Below, piece after piece: positions 9,320 through 20,742 of a stretch of 35,598 bases of DNA. This DNA is from Parasitella parasitica (lineage: Eukaryota > Mucoromycota > Mucoromycetes > Mucorales > Mucoraceae). The stretch lies in NCBI GenBank assembly GCA_025201805.1, contig MU619255.1:21512-57109 (forward strand), read 5' to 3'. Under the pieces are notes generated by a model. That model was given only the letters and a program-made list of their open reading frames with translations, was not told the DNA's origin and did no database searches. Positions within the stretch are counted from its first letter, which is position 1. Every line of letters starts with the position of its first letter. The position numbers were made by a program, and so were the translations under genes.

Positions 9320-10489
9320 TTACATTAATGCGAATAATAAAATCACACTCAGGGCGTTTATAGTGAATGACCGCCTGAAATAAAGTAAAGAGGAAGCATT
9401 TTCGATAAGGACGTGCTGGGTGGGCAATAAATCACTTTTGTGAAATGCAATTGTACTGCTACCGTTTATAGGTACCGATTTCTTAAAGTTCGAGGGTATT
9501 GCTGGTACACCATTTAATTCAGAAACAACTGAAAGTGCATCACCGATAGTATAAAAGTCAACTTCCACAAAACTAGGTTTCTTCTGGAAAATTAAGCTGC
9601 AATTTGAGGCGTGCATAATCAAAGACTCCTTTGCATTTGTTGTGATTGCCTTTTCTTTGAACGGTATCTCAATCTTGAGTGGCCCCATCTCAATAATCTT
9701 ATATATAAAATGATTCATAACATACATCATACCATAAGGACTGAGCTCTTGTGCAATTCGGTCTACGTTGCAGTTAAATGAGCCAATATCTACGTTATTG
9801 TAAGGGGTCTCGAATATATGAGAAAACTGATCCATCAGCCTTTCCAAACAGTTTCATGTTAAAGATCATAAACGAGAACTTTCGTTGATTTCTTACCAAG
9901 GTACTTGTAATATATCCGCCTTGGTATCGACAAAATTAACCAACCTTTGGTTTGTATCAATCATCTCCTGTATTGTTGGCCACACTGAAGAGGCCGAATT
10001 ATTAGGCAAGTACACATAGGGCATTACTTCACTTGCTTCATAAGCAGCTGCTAATTGAGTTGCATTGAAATTGTACAGATTGTTCCACATAATTGTTACA
10101 ACTTCTTTTGGGTTATTTTCAAGCCATTGTGAAATGTTATCTAATGTGTTTGACACTAGCCCTGCATCGAGTATAGTGCAAAAAGTGTGGCAAAGATGAA
10201 TAATTTCTGGATTATGACTGGAAGGTACAGCTGACAGCTTTATTCCCCGAACACCATCGTTCAACTGATTAATGATATCATAATCTTGAGTAGCAGCAAT
10301 ATTTGGTGTCAATGCATATGAGTCATGTGTAATTAATTGTGTAATGTTGTCATAAGATTGATTGCAGAGTTCAACTCCACCATTACACTCTGCTTTTACT
10401 ATGTGAATCCAAAAGTAATACCATAGAAAGAAGATTGAGGGTATGCGTTGCATATTAAATAGAAGAGTAAAATATAAAAGAAATGCCAT
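9320..10489 (-). CDS. Secreted PI-PLC X-domain (PLCXD-type) protein
   Basis: There are two exons, 10489-9897 and 9839-9320, joined across a 57-bp intron (GTAAGA...AAAG) so that V-P-W-L-M-D-Q-F reads through. The product is about 370 residues; an alternative start at 10453 gives a more usual signal peptide (M-Q-R-I-P-S-I-F-F-L-W). The X-domain TIM barrel shows the first catalytic histidine in I-T-H-D-S-Y, then G-V-R-G-I-K, the second histidine region H-L-C-H-T-F-C, E-V-V-T-I-M-W, and D-Q-F-S-H-I-F-E-T-P. This family cleaves phosphoinositides or GPI-like lipids. Many fungal members lack the usual Asp of the R-x-x-D motif, as here (R-G-I-K), so activity is not assured. A hydrophobic C terminus (S-V-I-L-L-F-A-L-M) could be a GPI-attachment signal or a membrane anchor. 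It lies tail to tail with the LINE remnant. Confidence 0.85.
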
Positions 10490-11696
10490 AAGCCTGTAAA
10501 TAGTTTTTTTTCAACCATGCTCAAGTCGGTTTAAAATGAAAATATGGCTTGTTTATTCCGAGATAGTGTTAAAATATAGACATTTTTATTTTGCTTTATA
10601 AATTGCCTTCTTTGGTAGACTATTTCCTGTTTTGAGAGACTCCATATGCTTTAAAAACCTACATTTCAGATAAAATATATAATAACGCATTTCATATCTT
10701 TGATGTGTTCATGTGTTTTCAATTAGTTTTCGAAAATCTTGTTTTCGAGAAGTCGGTGTTTTATCAACTAACTAGAATGGACTTCAATTTATCAGGCATG
10801 GCCGAGTTGGTATCTTCTTGGTAGTCGTCTCAGCTTCTAGCTGCTTTATTTGATTATTTCCATTTACAAAAAAGTCCTGCCAATGTATTAATGTTTTACA
10901 TCATGGTCACATTACGAGATTTGGAAACACTGGCAGCATTCATTGCAATGGTGACAACAACAGTTCGCAGATTTTTTTTCCTCTTTAAAATACGCAGGGT
11001 GCATTTTCGATTTGGCTAAGGGAATTTCTATTTAATGTCCTATTTTTTCAATGAATTTGTTTGAAATGCACATACTGTTTGTCAACGAAAACCGGGTATC
11101 TAATCTGCTTTCGGCAAGAAAACCATTTATTTTCATGCATCTGTGTTTTATTAGGTTACTAGAAAAATCAATCGATTTAAGTCTACAAAAATCCGAGCTA
11201 ACAATCATACCAAATTATATTGATAGATATTTACTCTAATTGATACAGTCAACGAAGGCATTTTTACTTCGTTTACTACAAAGCTAAGGAGGAATAATAG
11301 AGAGAAAGTTCACTAGTAGATAAAGCAACGGTATTTAAGCTGTTCGTTTATCAGAGTGAATAATATTACTAATAATAATAAAAAAGAGCTCTGAAATTTG
11401 GATTATATAATATTTGTTTGGAACAACAACTCAACAGCTTTTGGATCATAATAATAATAACATACATTGCTCCTTATTGGAAGTCTTTCTTTTTTTAATT
11501 CTCACAACTGAAACTAGTCCAAATGAATATCAAGGACATTCATGAAATATTCAACTAATAACAACCTTTTCAGCAATCACTGGCAAATGTTTATATAGGA
11601 TTAAGTGCGGCATTTAATTAATTAGTTAGCTGGACAACCATTGTCTCTGGATGATGCGGCCAGGTCCTCCAAACCGAATCGATAAGGAGTTTTCTA
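10490..11696. other. Intergenic spacer
   Basis: This is the upstream region of the PI-PLC gene and the downstream region of the Ser/Thr-rich membrane protein gene. No convincing frame is seen; one at 11051-11239 has no motif. AAT trinucleotide stretches occur around 11365-11380 and 11450-11460. Confidence 0.5.
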
Positions 11697-12786
11697 TCAA
11701 TGGTGTGGTACGTTTCCAATACTATTGTTAATTGGAGAGCCAATATCATCAGGCTTGTAAATATCATGCTGAGATTGATTAGGTGGAACATTTCCCATTG
11801 CGTAGCCTTGCTGTCCACCAGGTTTAGCAGTGTTGTGAATGGCAGTATTGTGAATAGCAGGGCTGTGCACAGGAGGCACTGAAGAATAAACAGTGGCAGA
11901 GGTATTATCGTAATAATAATTGCCGTCATCATAATATTCGTTTTGTTGCTGCGGTTGCTGTGGGTAATAATAACCATTCTGCTGTTGCTGCATACCATAG
12001 TCTACATTGTTGTCTACATACCCGCCAGGATAATGTCCGCCATAGCTTTCGTCAGCGTAGTAATTACCCTGATCATTTAATCTTGGTAAAGTAGGTGACA
12101 CAGGTTTGGTATTGCTGGTAACAGCAGCTGTTGTTCTGTGAGGAGGGAAATCACCCAATCCATAATCCTCGAAATCTGATTTTTTGTTGTCTCTTCTTTT
12201 AGTACATCCACCTCGGCGATTGATGCAAGTCAATATACCACCAATCAAAGCAATGCCGACTAATGTAAAAGTTAGCAACCAAGTTCCACGCTACATGACA
12301 ATTTTATTTACCAACACCACCAACAACACATCCAACAATAAGCGGAGTATTGTTTGTTGGACCTTCGTCTGGTTTGGGTGACGCCGAAGCGCTTGGAGTG
12401 TTTGAAGAAGTCGAAGCGGTTGAACTGCTAGAAGTAATGGTAGAACTTGGCGTTGCTGAAGATGATTGCAAAGACGATGTCACGGGAGCAACGGTGGTTG
12501 TTGCTACTGCAGTAGTAGTAGTAGTAGTTGTGGATGAGGCAATAGAGGATGGCACAATTGACGATGAGCTGGGAATAGGAGCTAACGTTGAAATAGTAGT
12601 TGAGGATGGTACAGGAATTACTGTTGGGGTAGGAGAATTTGTAGTCGATGCTGACACAATGCCAGTTGTTGTTGTTTTCGAAACTGGAGGCACAATCGAA
12701 GGTGGATCAACAACTTGAGCTGTGGCATTCAATGCCTGTAATGAAACCAGGACCCAAATAAATAGCCAAATTATACCTTTTTGCAT
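11697..12786 (-). CDS. Ser/Thr-rich single-pass membrane protein, possible cell-wall sensor
   Basis: There are two exons, 12786-12312 and 12259-11697, split by a 52-bp intron inside the transmembrane segment; the splice gives 345 residues. Order of parts: signal peptide (about 1-23, ending A-L-N-A-T-A), a Ser/Thr/Pro/Val-rich mucin-like ectodomain of about 120 residues, a short P-K-P-D-E-G-P-T-N-N stretch, one membrane helix (I-V-G-C-V-V-G-G-V-V-G-I-A-L-I-G-G-I-L), a basic stop-transfer patch R-R-G-G-C-T-K-R-R, then a cytosolic tail rich in Tyr, Gln, Asn and Pro with a duplicated I-H-N-T-A. This layout matches Mid2/Wsc-type stress sensors, but no Wsc cysteine domain is present and low-complexity sequence makes homology weak. 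The role as a sensor is inference. Confidence 0.8.
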
Positions 12787-14561
12787 TATGCTTTTCTGTG
12801 GACTGCTTGGTTATATCAATATAATTCTTACTCTATAGTAAAGAACAAATTGAAAAGCAAAGCGAACAGTGAGAAAAACAGATTCTTTGTAATAAATTTG
12901 ATGAGCAAGATTTATTTAGAGGTATTACCGTAATATTAGCTTGTGTTACAGTGCATCATTGATTCCACTCAATAAAAAACAAAAAAAAAGATACATATGG
13001 ATCATATTTGGCTAAATATCACGACTTAAATCTATTGTGTCCAAGGCTTGTTTAACCTATAACCTCTAACACCATTGGCATGGAAAGGGAATAAATATTT
13101 GTACTTGATGCTGCTTGAAGTTTTATTTTTATGTAAAGAATCCACCCTGCCTTTTGATTTTTATCGATATTTCATGCTTTCATTGTTATTATCACATCAC
13201 TTTCTTTATCCTTTGATAAACTTACTCTGCTCTAGAAAAATGAAGACAGATACTTTGTATTCATTTTCACATGATACAGCCCATAAACGAGCCTTATAAG
13301 TATTCCGAAACAAAGATCAGGTGTAGCTTTTCAAACCGAGGTTTGATGGTTGTTAGTAGCTAATAAGAATTGTCTAGTCAGCCTTCATTGGCAATCATTT
13401 GTGTGATTAGGATTAATGACTAGACGAACGGAGTAAAACTAGCTGATGTGCATTTAAACTTGATTTACGAATAGGTCTAAGCCCGCTGCTGCCAGTGATT
13501 GTAGAAACTATGTTCTACGGTAATGTAGTCAAATGGTGACCAACAACATTGTTAGTTGTAAATTGCTCGTTTGCGGAGAAAAACAACTGTATCTTGTAGT
13601 CGGGAAAGTGCAGAAGATTTTGTTCAAAGGTTTTACGATCATCTTAGTGAATAGGTTTGTCACGCTGTAAATGTTTCTAAAAAAGACCGATTAACACCAG
13701 AAAAAAGCTTCTTGTTAAACCTGGCTTTGTGTTTTTTTCCGTTTGTTCTACACTGGAATATATGAAGATCATGACATATCACATTGAAAGTTATCCCTGA
13801 TGTACTTGTGAAAGACAATCTTTCAAGTAAAGGCAACAAAATTATTATAGAGTACCTGAACCTGAGTGTTATATTAAAAGAGTATAAGGAGGGCTTCGCG
13901 AAGGAGTCATTCCTATCGTATGCTTTGCAGCTTTGGTATTAGTCTTTTGTCTGCATTTGTGAATAACTGTATTTTTAATTATTTATTTGAGTCGACTATT
14001 GCTTAAAAAGTCGAATTTATTACCTCATTAACAACGGGGTTTCCAGTTGGACATGATCAGCCAGGGTAATTTGTTCGTCATCGGATATGGTATTGCAAAG
14101 GTCAGAAACACTATCGAGTTTAACGGGATCCGAGAATAGCTGTATTCTGCATAGTGTTGGGGGTATCAAATCAATACTTTGAAATGAGATAAAAAACTGT
14201 GATGTTGGAATATGAAAATATGTTCTATGTATCAACAAATACATAATTTATCTAAATAACAAGGACCTTCATATACTTCATCTCAAATTACCTTGATTGC
14301 TCAAATTCGCCAAAGCAAAATGTACATAGTGTATCATTTTAAATATCAAATCTCTTTTATAAGACTTTCAAGTTACATGCCCTTCTAATTGAAAACAGTA
14401 AATATGAACTATCATCATATCAAATAATATACTACAACTCACGAGCGGTGTGTTCGCTTCGCTACGGTAAATTTACTCTTCTACACAATTTCTGTTTAAT
14501 TATAAGAATATTTCATTTCTAAACCGCTGATTTTTTCGTTTTAGTTTTAGTTTTTGTTTTC

Positions 14562-14562
<1 letters not shown>

Positions 14563-14603
<41 letters not shown>
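14563..14603. repeat. Homopolymer T41
   Basis: An uninterrupted run of 41 T follows a stretch of TTTTAG/TTTTCG units. It is the longest homopolymer in the window. Runs of this length are often mis-sized in assemblies. Confidence 0.9.
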
Positions 14604-14923
14604 CTATTCTCTTCATTTCTAAAATGGATAAGCATAAGTCTGGTACTCACTACTTTATAGACTGAATTTCTTGACAAATTAATTTACACACTCTCAATTC
14701 AATTCCTCTCTCATTTACAGCAATTTATCTTTTCTTAAAATCCAATCTATGCTCAAGGACTGCCATGCAACAAATCTGTAGTGTTTGTACACCTTTTTGA
14801 CCTTTGTGTGTGTAACCTACTCAAGATTCTGGCACGCAATTTCCACTAGAAAATACTCATTCCAGGATGATATCTTTCGAAGTTATTGCGACATATTGGT
14901 TATGAATTTAAAATTCATCGCGG

Positions 14924-14927
<4 letters not shown>

Positions 14928-14952
<25 letters not shown>
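14928..14952. repeat. (TA)n microsatellite upstream of sulfatase
   Basis: Twenty-five bases of perfect alternating T and A end 58 bases before the sulfatase ATG. It could serve as an AT-rich promoter element, but no dedicated TATA box stands out from it. Confidence 0.85.
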
Positions 14953-14958
<6 letters not shown>

Positions 14959-15010
14959 GATGATATGACCTTCACCTAATTGATAATTGATTGTTAAACA
15001 TTACCAAAAG

Positions 15011-17488
15011 ATGAAAATCTCCACATTATTGCTGGGTACATTAGCTTTGTCTTTATTGACCCAAATACAGATTGTTAATGCTACCGCAAATAATGAAAAG
15101 AAGAAGTCAAATATTGTTTTTATTTTTACGGATGATCAAGATTACCGAATGAACTCATTGGATTATATGCCTAACGTACAAAAATACTTGATTGAAGAAG
15201 GAACTACATACAAAAATCATTATGCTACTATTGCTGTTTGCTGTCCAAGTAGAGTTGGCCTTTTAAGGGGTCAATATGCGCATAACACAAAGTAAATGTC
15301 ATACGTCTGTTGTTGATTAGTTCTACTGATAAAGTCTCAAGCATTACAGATGTCCTTCCTCCTTTTGGTGGATATGAACGCTTCAATAGGCTGAGGCTCG
15401 GTGAAGATTATTTACCTATTTGGCTGCAAAAGGTATATACACGACGTTATGTAACACTTGCTAGTTCCTTAGTAACGTGAATAACTACTGTGGATAGGCT
15501 GGTTACAATACCAACTATATCGGTAAATTAATGAATGAATATGATGTATTGAATTACAACAAACCTACACCTCGAGGGTAAGAAATTTGTAAATACTCTA
15601 TTAGAACAGGACTAAAGCTCTTCTCAATAGTTTTGATTATCAAGGTATATAGGTTTTTGGAATACATGATAAAATAATTTATCTAAGTCTATACTTGTGA
15701 ACAGAGCAATTGGTAGATCCTTACACTTACATCTACAACACTGCTGTATTTTCCGTCAATGGTCAAACTCCTGTATTTTACAAAGATGTTTATCAAACTG
15801 ATATCATTCATGCTAAAACTCGTGCTGCCTTAAAAAGAGTACAGGAAACCAACAAACCTTTTTTTTTGTGGGGTATGTTTGTAAAATCAGCTTGAAGTAT
15901 GGAAACCTATAAAGTAAATAACTCTAGTCGCACCTATGGCACCTCATGGGCAATTTGAAATCTTCTCAAACGGCACCATTACATCCAGATCTCCTATGCC
16001 TGCAGCTCGCCACGCCAATCATTTCAAGGATGCCAAAATTCCCCGTGCTCCCCATTTTAATCCTGACAAGCAGGCCAAGACAGCATCATATTGGAAAGAA
16101 TTAGAGAAGCTAGATGCCACGTTGGTTGAAGAATTTGATGAAGCTTATAGAAACCGTCTTCGTTCATTACAAGCAGTAGATGAATTAGTCGGGACACTTT
16201 TCAAAGAATTGGAGAAATCAGGTGAATTGGATAATACTTACGTTGTCTACAGTGCAGATAATGGGTAAGTAGTTTATTATGTTTGGTAGTTGATTAAACA
16301 AACTAGTTCAAAAATTTCAGCTACCATCTAGGACAGCATAGAGCTTATCCAGGCAAATGTACCAATATGGAAGAAGATATCAAGTGAGGAACACCAAGAA
16401 TCATTTACACAAGAGTATTATTAATTGACAAATCATCTGTAGTGTTCCATTCATTGTTCGTGGTCCAGGTGTTCCCAAAGGTGAAGAAAGCCATATTGTC
16501 AGTTCTCATCATGATTTAGCTCCCACTTTTTTAGCATTAGCTCAAGGAGACCAGTTTGTTCCTTCTTGGGTTGATGGTGGAGTTATCCCATTAACGAAAG
16601 ACCTTGAAAACCATCCTAGACCTGTTTCCAAGGAAAGTTTTGCAGTTGAGTTTTGGTCAATGGAAAACTATGCCGAGAACTACTTTCCTGTCAACTCCAG
16701 ATCTGGACCAAATACATACAAGACAGTTCGAGTGATTGCCCAAGATTATAATTGTGAGTAGCATTTGTGTACTTAGGTTGCATGATTAATTAATCAGTCA
16801 TACAGATATGTATGCTGTATGGTGTACTGGGGAACACGAATTATACGACTTGAAGAAGGATCCATATGAATTAAACAATCTGTATGGCGGCGATGCCCAT
16901 ATTCAACTCACAAACAGACTGGATGCACTTTTGGCCGTTCTTAAAGAATGTAAAGGGGCATCGTGTCGTAATCCTTGGAGGGTTCTTCACTCAGAAGACG
17001 ACTCAATAAAGACATTGAAAGATGCTTTATCCGAAAAGGTAAACCTTTTAAATGTAAAAGTGCTAAAAATTTGCTATTCTAGCTAACTTGTCATCTATAT
17101 ACAGTTCAATAGTCATTATACCCAATTTAAGAGGGTTGAATATAAGGAATGTCTTAGCTACTTAGCCTCTCAAAACGAATCACCACAAATTGGTAACCAT
17201 TTCAATTTGAACGACACTTTCAATAATCATCATCCTAGACTTCGTACAGAGAAATCAGATCAGTTTGTTATAAAAAGTCTTGCAAAGAGAACAAATGAAG
17301 AAAAACAAACAATAGTGATGCCGACTGAATATCATGAACTGTTCAAACTTGTGCCTGCAGCTTCTGGTTCAGTTGGTCATGAACTTCCTGATCAGGACTT
17401 CGAGAAATTTGCCATGCCAGTGCCACAAGAATTACTTGAAGCTAAAGTTAGATGGGCTGACTACAACTTTTATAGTTATGGTAATTGA
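15011..17488 (+). CDS. Secreted sulfatase (arylsulfatase / GlcNAc-6-sulfatase-like)
   Basis: Ten exons: 15011-15291, 15342-15432, 15498-15577, 15631-15644, 15705-15872, 15928-16264, 16321-16383, 16443-16753, 16806-17038, 17105-17488, giving 653 residues. All introns are GT-AG, 50 to 66 bp. A signal peptide spans about residues 1-25. Sulfatase hallmarks follow. Metal-binding D-D-Q-D lies at 41-44, and the formylglycine motif C-C-P-S-R-V-G-L-L-R-G has its modifiable Cys at 77. G-K-L-M-N, A-P-M-A-P-H and A-D-N-G-Y-H-L-G-Q-H follow in exons 3, 6 and 6/7. Residues expected for activity are present. The family hydrolyses sulfate esters after Cys-to-formylglycine conversion; the substrate cannot be deduced. 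I placed the start at the ATG before the signal peptide; an upstream in-frame ATG at 14987 is less likely. Exon 4 is only 14 nt (F-D-Y-Q). Confidence 0.93.
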
Positions 17489-17501
17489 AGTAAGCTATGC
17501 A

Positions 17502-17507
17502 AATAAA
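17502..17507 (+). terminator. Polyadenylation signal of sulfatase
   Basis: AATAAA lies 13 bases after the stop codon within an A-rich stretch; a second overlapping AATAAA follows immediately. Confidence 0.5.
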
Positions 17508-18039
17508 ATAAAAAACATAACACATTTCACGTGGACACGATTGGTTTGACATGTTAGTATTGGTTTTGTTGCTCACAATGTGGTAACAAATACAACAACT
17601 TCGGGCTACAAGAGGAAAATAGAAATTAATATGCATCGTCAGTAGAAGGATCTTAGTATTTTTTATAAATATGTCTAGTACGTCATACGCATAGCTTACA
17701 TCTCAATAACACAAGATAAGAAATATATTTTGTGAAGGGCTATTAGACGCTGTAATATCATCTACAGTTTGGTAGTTTTAAGAGAAAGAAATGCGATATT
17801 TATCACACAGGAAAATATCGTCATACCTTATTTCAACCAAATGATAATTTCTAGGCAGATGCTTCCAAAAAAGTTTCCCCTGAAAATTTATTGAACTTTC
17901 AATGTAATACATGTTACATGTGACATTAAGCTTCTTGAACTAGTGTTATTCTCAAACATAAATATACAGGAGCTTTGTGAGGTTGACAGCATATAAACAA
18001 ATGACGAAACATATAGAGAAAAGGGAGGGGTATCAAAAA
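17508..18039. other. Convergent intergenic spacer
   Basis: This is the space between the 3' ends of the sulfatase (plus) and the DUF202 gene (minus). It holds only short frames without motifs. Confidence 0.55.
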
Positions 18040-18759
18040 TTATTGCTTGGAAATAGAAACTAGGATCAAAATCATAGTAAAAAGTAATGTACAAGATGCA
18101 ATTGCAACGGTAGATCTGCTTGCAGGAAAATAGCCGTTCACTAGAGCGACTTGAGTGTGGAAATAACGAATAAATGCGAAAAACAGGAATAGTATACTGA
18201 TAAATATAAATAAAAGACCTATCAGTTGACCGTTTAACAATGGTGGTTTTTGATCCACAGTAGGTGGATTATGCGTCATTGATCTTTCCAGACGAAACAG
18301 TTGTGTGATACCAATACCAACAGAAATCGTAGATAAACTTGTCCGAAGCCATGCTAAATATGTACGTTCGTTTGCTATTTGCAAAATATATGTATGTACA
18401 AGAGTATACAAACAAAAATGGTGAAATATGTTAATGATATGGTCCTATATTGTTAAAATAAAATTACCTAAATGGTCTCTTGCTACACTACCCTTATTTT
18501 CAAGATAAACGGATGTAGAATAGCGATTAAATAGCAATTGCCAGTATTCATGGATAAAAGTTCGATGTTTTTTATTTTTAGTGGTCTCTACTTGGGTGCC
18601 CTGTGATGAAGTAGTTGAGCGTGCCCTGCTGCATTGATTTGCATGATAAACAGTTGAATAATTTGCTGCTGTTGTTGTCCCTGCTACTAATGGTTTTTGC
18701 TCGTCTTCGTCTTCGTCTTCTTGATAGCGATGATATTGAAGGTTTTCTTCTGAAAGCAT
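18040..18759 (-). CDS. DUF202 domain membrane protein (VTC1-like fold)
   Basis: There are two exons, 18759-18468 and 18374-18040, with a 93-bp intron; joining gives R-D-H-L-A-N-E-R-T-Y-L-A-W-L-R-T-S, the DUF202 signature, and 208 residues in all. The N-terminal half is soluble, with an acidic patch (E-D-E-D-E-D-E-Q-K-P near residue 15) and a Ser/Thr-rich linker. Three membrane helices follow: the signature helix, L-I-G-L-L-F-I-F-I-S-I-L-F-L-F-F and V-A-I-A-S-C-T-L-L-F-T-M-I-L-I. The family includes the small Vtc1 subunit of the vacuolar polyphosphate synthase complex and bacterial YidH-like proteins. The longer N-terminal tail separates this one from Vtc1, so a VTC role is only a possibility. 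A potential acceptor (TATAG) just 5' of the start codon could mark a leader intron. Confidence 0.85.
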
Positions 18760-19086
18760 ACGTCTATAATAAAATTTAATGTTTATATTGTATATGTATA
18801 TAATAATAATTATACAATAAAAAAAAAAGAGGAAGAAGGATATAAAGAAATCGTAAAAAAAAGAACATATTTATATCATACGAAAATTTCTTAGTTTAGC
18901 ATGCAGATATAATTCGTTATTCACTGGAAAATGAATCAAAACAAGTGTAACATTCGCATTTTTATTTCTACAGTTGCAAGATCAGTCAAATTTTGCTTTA
19001 TTGGTGGACCGTCATTTATGTTTTACATGGTGGCCTCAAATAATATTACAGTACAGTTAATTACTACATATCTTTTCTTTATTTAC
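18760..19086. other. Spacer between IDP and DUF202 genes
   Basis: Both flanking genes run on the minus strand, so this holds the 3' end of the isocitrate dehydrogenase transcript (minus-strand AATAAA right after its stop) and the upstream region of the DUF202 gene. It is AT-rich with A runs; no gene is seen. Confidence 0.55.
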
Positions 19087-20742
19087 TTAAGCAGACAAGG
19101 AGCTATCAAGGTTTTCTTTGACACGTTTCATGTATTCAGCAGTGGTAACATAATGCTCAGGTTTAAGGCTACAATGAAATGATTATCATTTAAGGTTACT
19201 ATTCGGATATCGAAATACAAAACGAATATTGCGCAATTTGTGTACTTACTTTTTACCATGAATAGCCAAAGCTAAATCCTTAGTCATAACATTATCTCTT
19301 TGGACAGCGTCGATACAAGCTTGCTCTAAATTAAGAGAAAAATTCTTCAAAGCTCCATTGCTATCAAGACTAGCGCGATGACTCAAACCTCTGGACCAAG
19401 CAAAGATGGAGGCAATAGGGTTTGTAGATGTTGGATTACCCTATGTAAATTATTTACAAACATTAGTTAATGTTTGCTTATCATTTAAATGGTGTCACAA
19501 AACAAAACCTTTTGGTATTCACGATAGTGTCTTGTAACAGTACCATGAGCCGCTTCGGATTCCATTGTTTTACCATCAGGTGTGATCAAAACAGAGGTCA
19601 TCAAACCGAGAGAACCATAACCTTGAGCTAAAATGTCAGACTGAACATCACCATCATAATTCTTGCATGCCCAGACAAATCCGCCTTTGGATTTGAGAGC
19701 TTGGGCAACCATATCATCAATCAAACGATGTTCATACCACAGATTTGCCTTGTCAAAGTCCTTGCGGTAGTTTTTCTGATAAATGTCTTGAAAAATGTCT
19801 TTAAAACGACCATCGTAAGCCTTCAAAATGGTATTTTTAGTGCTCAAGTAAAGAGGCATCTTCTTGGTAAGAGCCATTTGGAAGCAACTATGAGCGAATC
19901 CAGATATAGAATCATTGGTATTGTACATGGCCATTCCAACACCACCATTTTGGGGAAAATCATATACGGTCCACGTTTTAACCTCAGATCCGTCAGTAGG
20001 AGTGAACGACATTTCAAATTTTCCTGCTTTATCGGTCACAAAGTCAGTAGAGCGATACTATCAATATTTCGGTTAATACAGACGCTGTCAAATATGGACA
20101 GTCTAACTTACTTGATCACCAAATGCATGGCGACCAATGACGATAGGTTCAGTCCAGCCAGGGACAATACGAGGAACATTATCCAGAATAATAGGTTCGC
20201 GGAAGACTGTACCATTCAAGATATTACGAATAGTGCCATTGGGTGATTTCCACATCCTTTTTAACTTGAATTCTATTGAGACATATTTAACGTCAGACTG
20301 TTTTAATAATAACTGCTTCTTTCTTACCTTCAACGCGAGCTTCATCAGGAGTAATAGTGGCGCATTTAATACCGACGTTGTACTTTTTGATAGCTTCAGC
20401 AGCATCAATGGTAACTTGATCGTCAGTCTATTATTTATCACCATTATTATTTTAATCATGTATACATGATGACCCTAAACTGACCTTATCACGATATTCC
20501 ATACCGAGATCATAATACTTAATGTCCAAGTTTAAATAAGGGAAAATAAGCTTATCCTTGATATCAGCCCAGATAATACGGGTCATCTCATCGCCATCCA
20601 AGTCAACAACGGGATTATCAACAGTGATTTTGGAATTGCTAGTGTAGTTGGCCTTTGCCATCATGGTGGCGCGACGAGCTAAAACAGTACCAGAGATGGC
20701 GCTGACAGTAGACTTACGAGCAGCAGTTTGAATAGCAAGCAT
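19087..20742 (-). CDS. IDP1: NADP-dependent isocitrate dehydrogenase, mitochondrial
   Basis: Six exons: 20742-20485, 20427-20328, 20272-20112, 20057-19509, 19440-19250, 19168-19087, giving 446 residues, the usual length. Introns are 54 to 81 bp. The enzyme oxidises isocitrate to 2-oxoglutarate, making NADPH. Motifs in order: [12 protein letters not shown] (47-58), S-P-N-G-T-I-R-N with F-R-E-P-I (substrate binding), [15 protein letters not shown] (metal), and [12 protein letters not shown] (NADP-specific loop). Residues 1-38 are rich in Arg, Ala and Ser without acidic residues, a mitochondrial presequence; the chosen ATG at 20742 starts it. The C terminus S-L-S-A is not a peroxisomal signal. 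Some reading frames on the other strand here are shadows. Confidence 0.96.

Larger units (their letters stand above)
12787..15010. other. Divergent intergenic region with T41 and TA repeats
   Basis: About 2.2 kb separate the start of the membrane-protein gene (minus) from that of the sulfatase (plus). No supportable coding region is present; frames at 13075-13299 and 14020-14244 (minus) show no motif. It contains a 41-base T run at 14563-14603 and alternating TA at 14928-14952, the latter about 60 bases before the sulfatase start codon. Confidence 0.55.

Noticed and set aside
10796-10870. tRNA-like start (GGCATGGCCGAGTTGGT)
   Set aside because: It resembles the 5' part of a Leu or Ser tRNA, but no anticodon stem, T-loop GTTCRA or pairing acceptor stem follows.
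12350-12718. Plus-strand Val/Glu-rich frame of 122 codons
   Set aside because: It is the antisense shadow of the Ser/Thr-rich ectodomain exon; repetitive Ser/Thr codons give Val/Glu-type antisense codons.
19701-20246. Plus-strand frame of 181 codons
   Set aside because: It runs antisense across IDP1 exons and introns and has no motif; the minus-strand reading is a clear isocitrate dehydrogenase.
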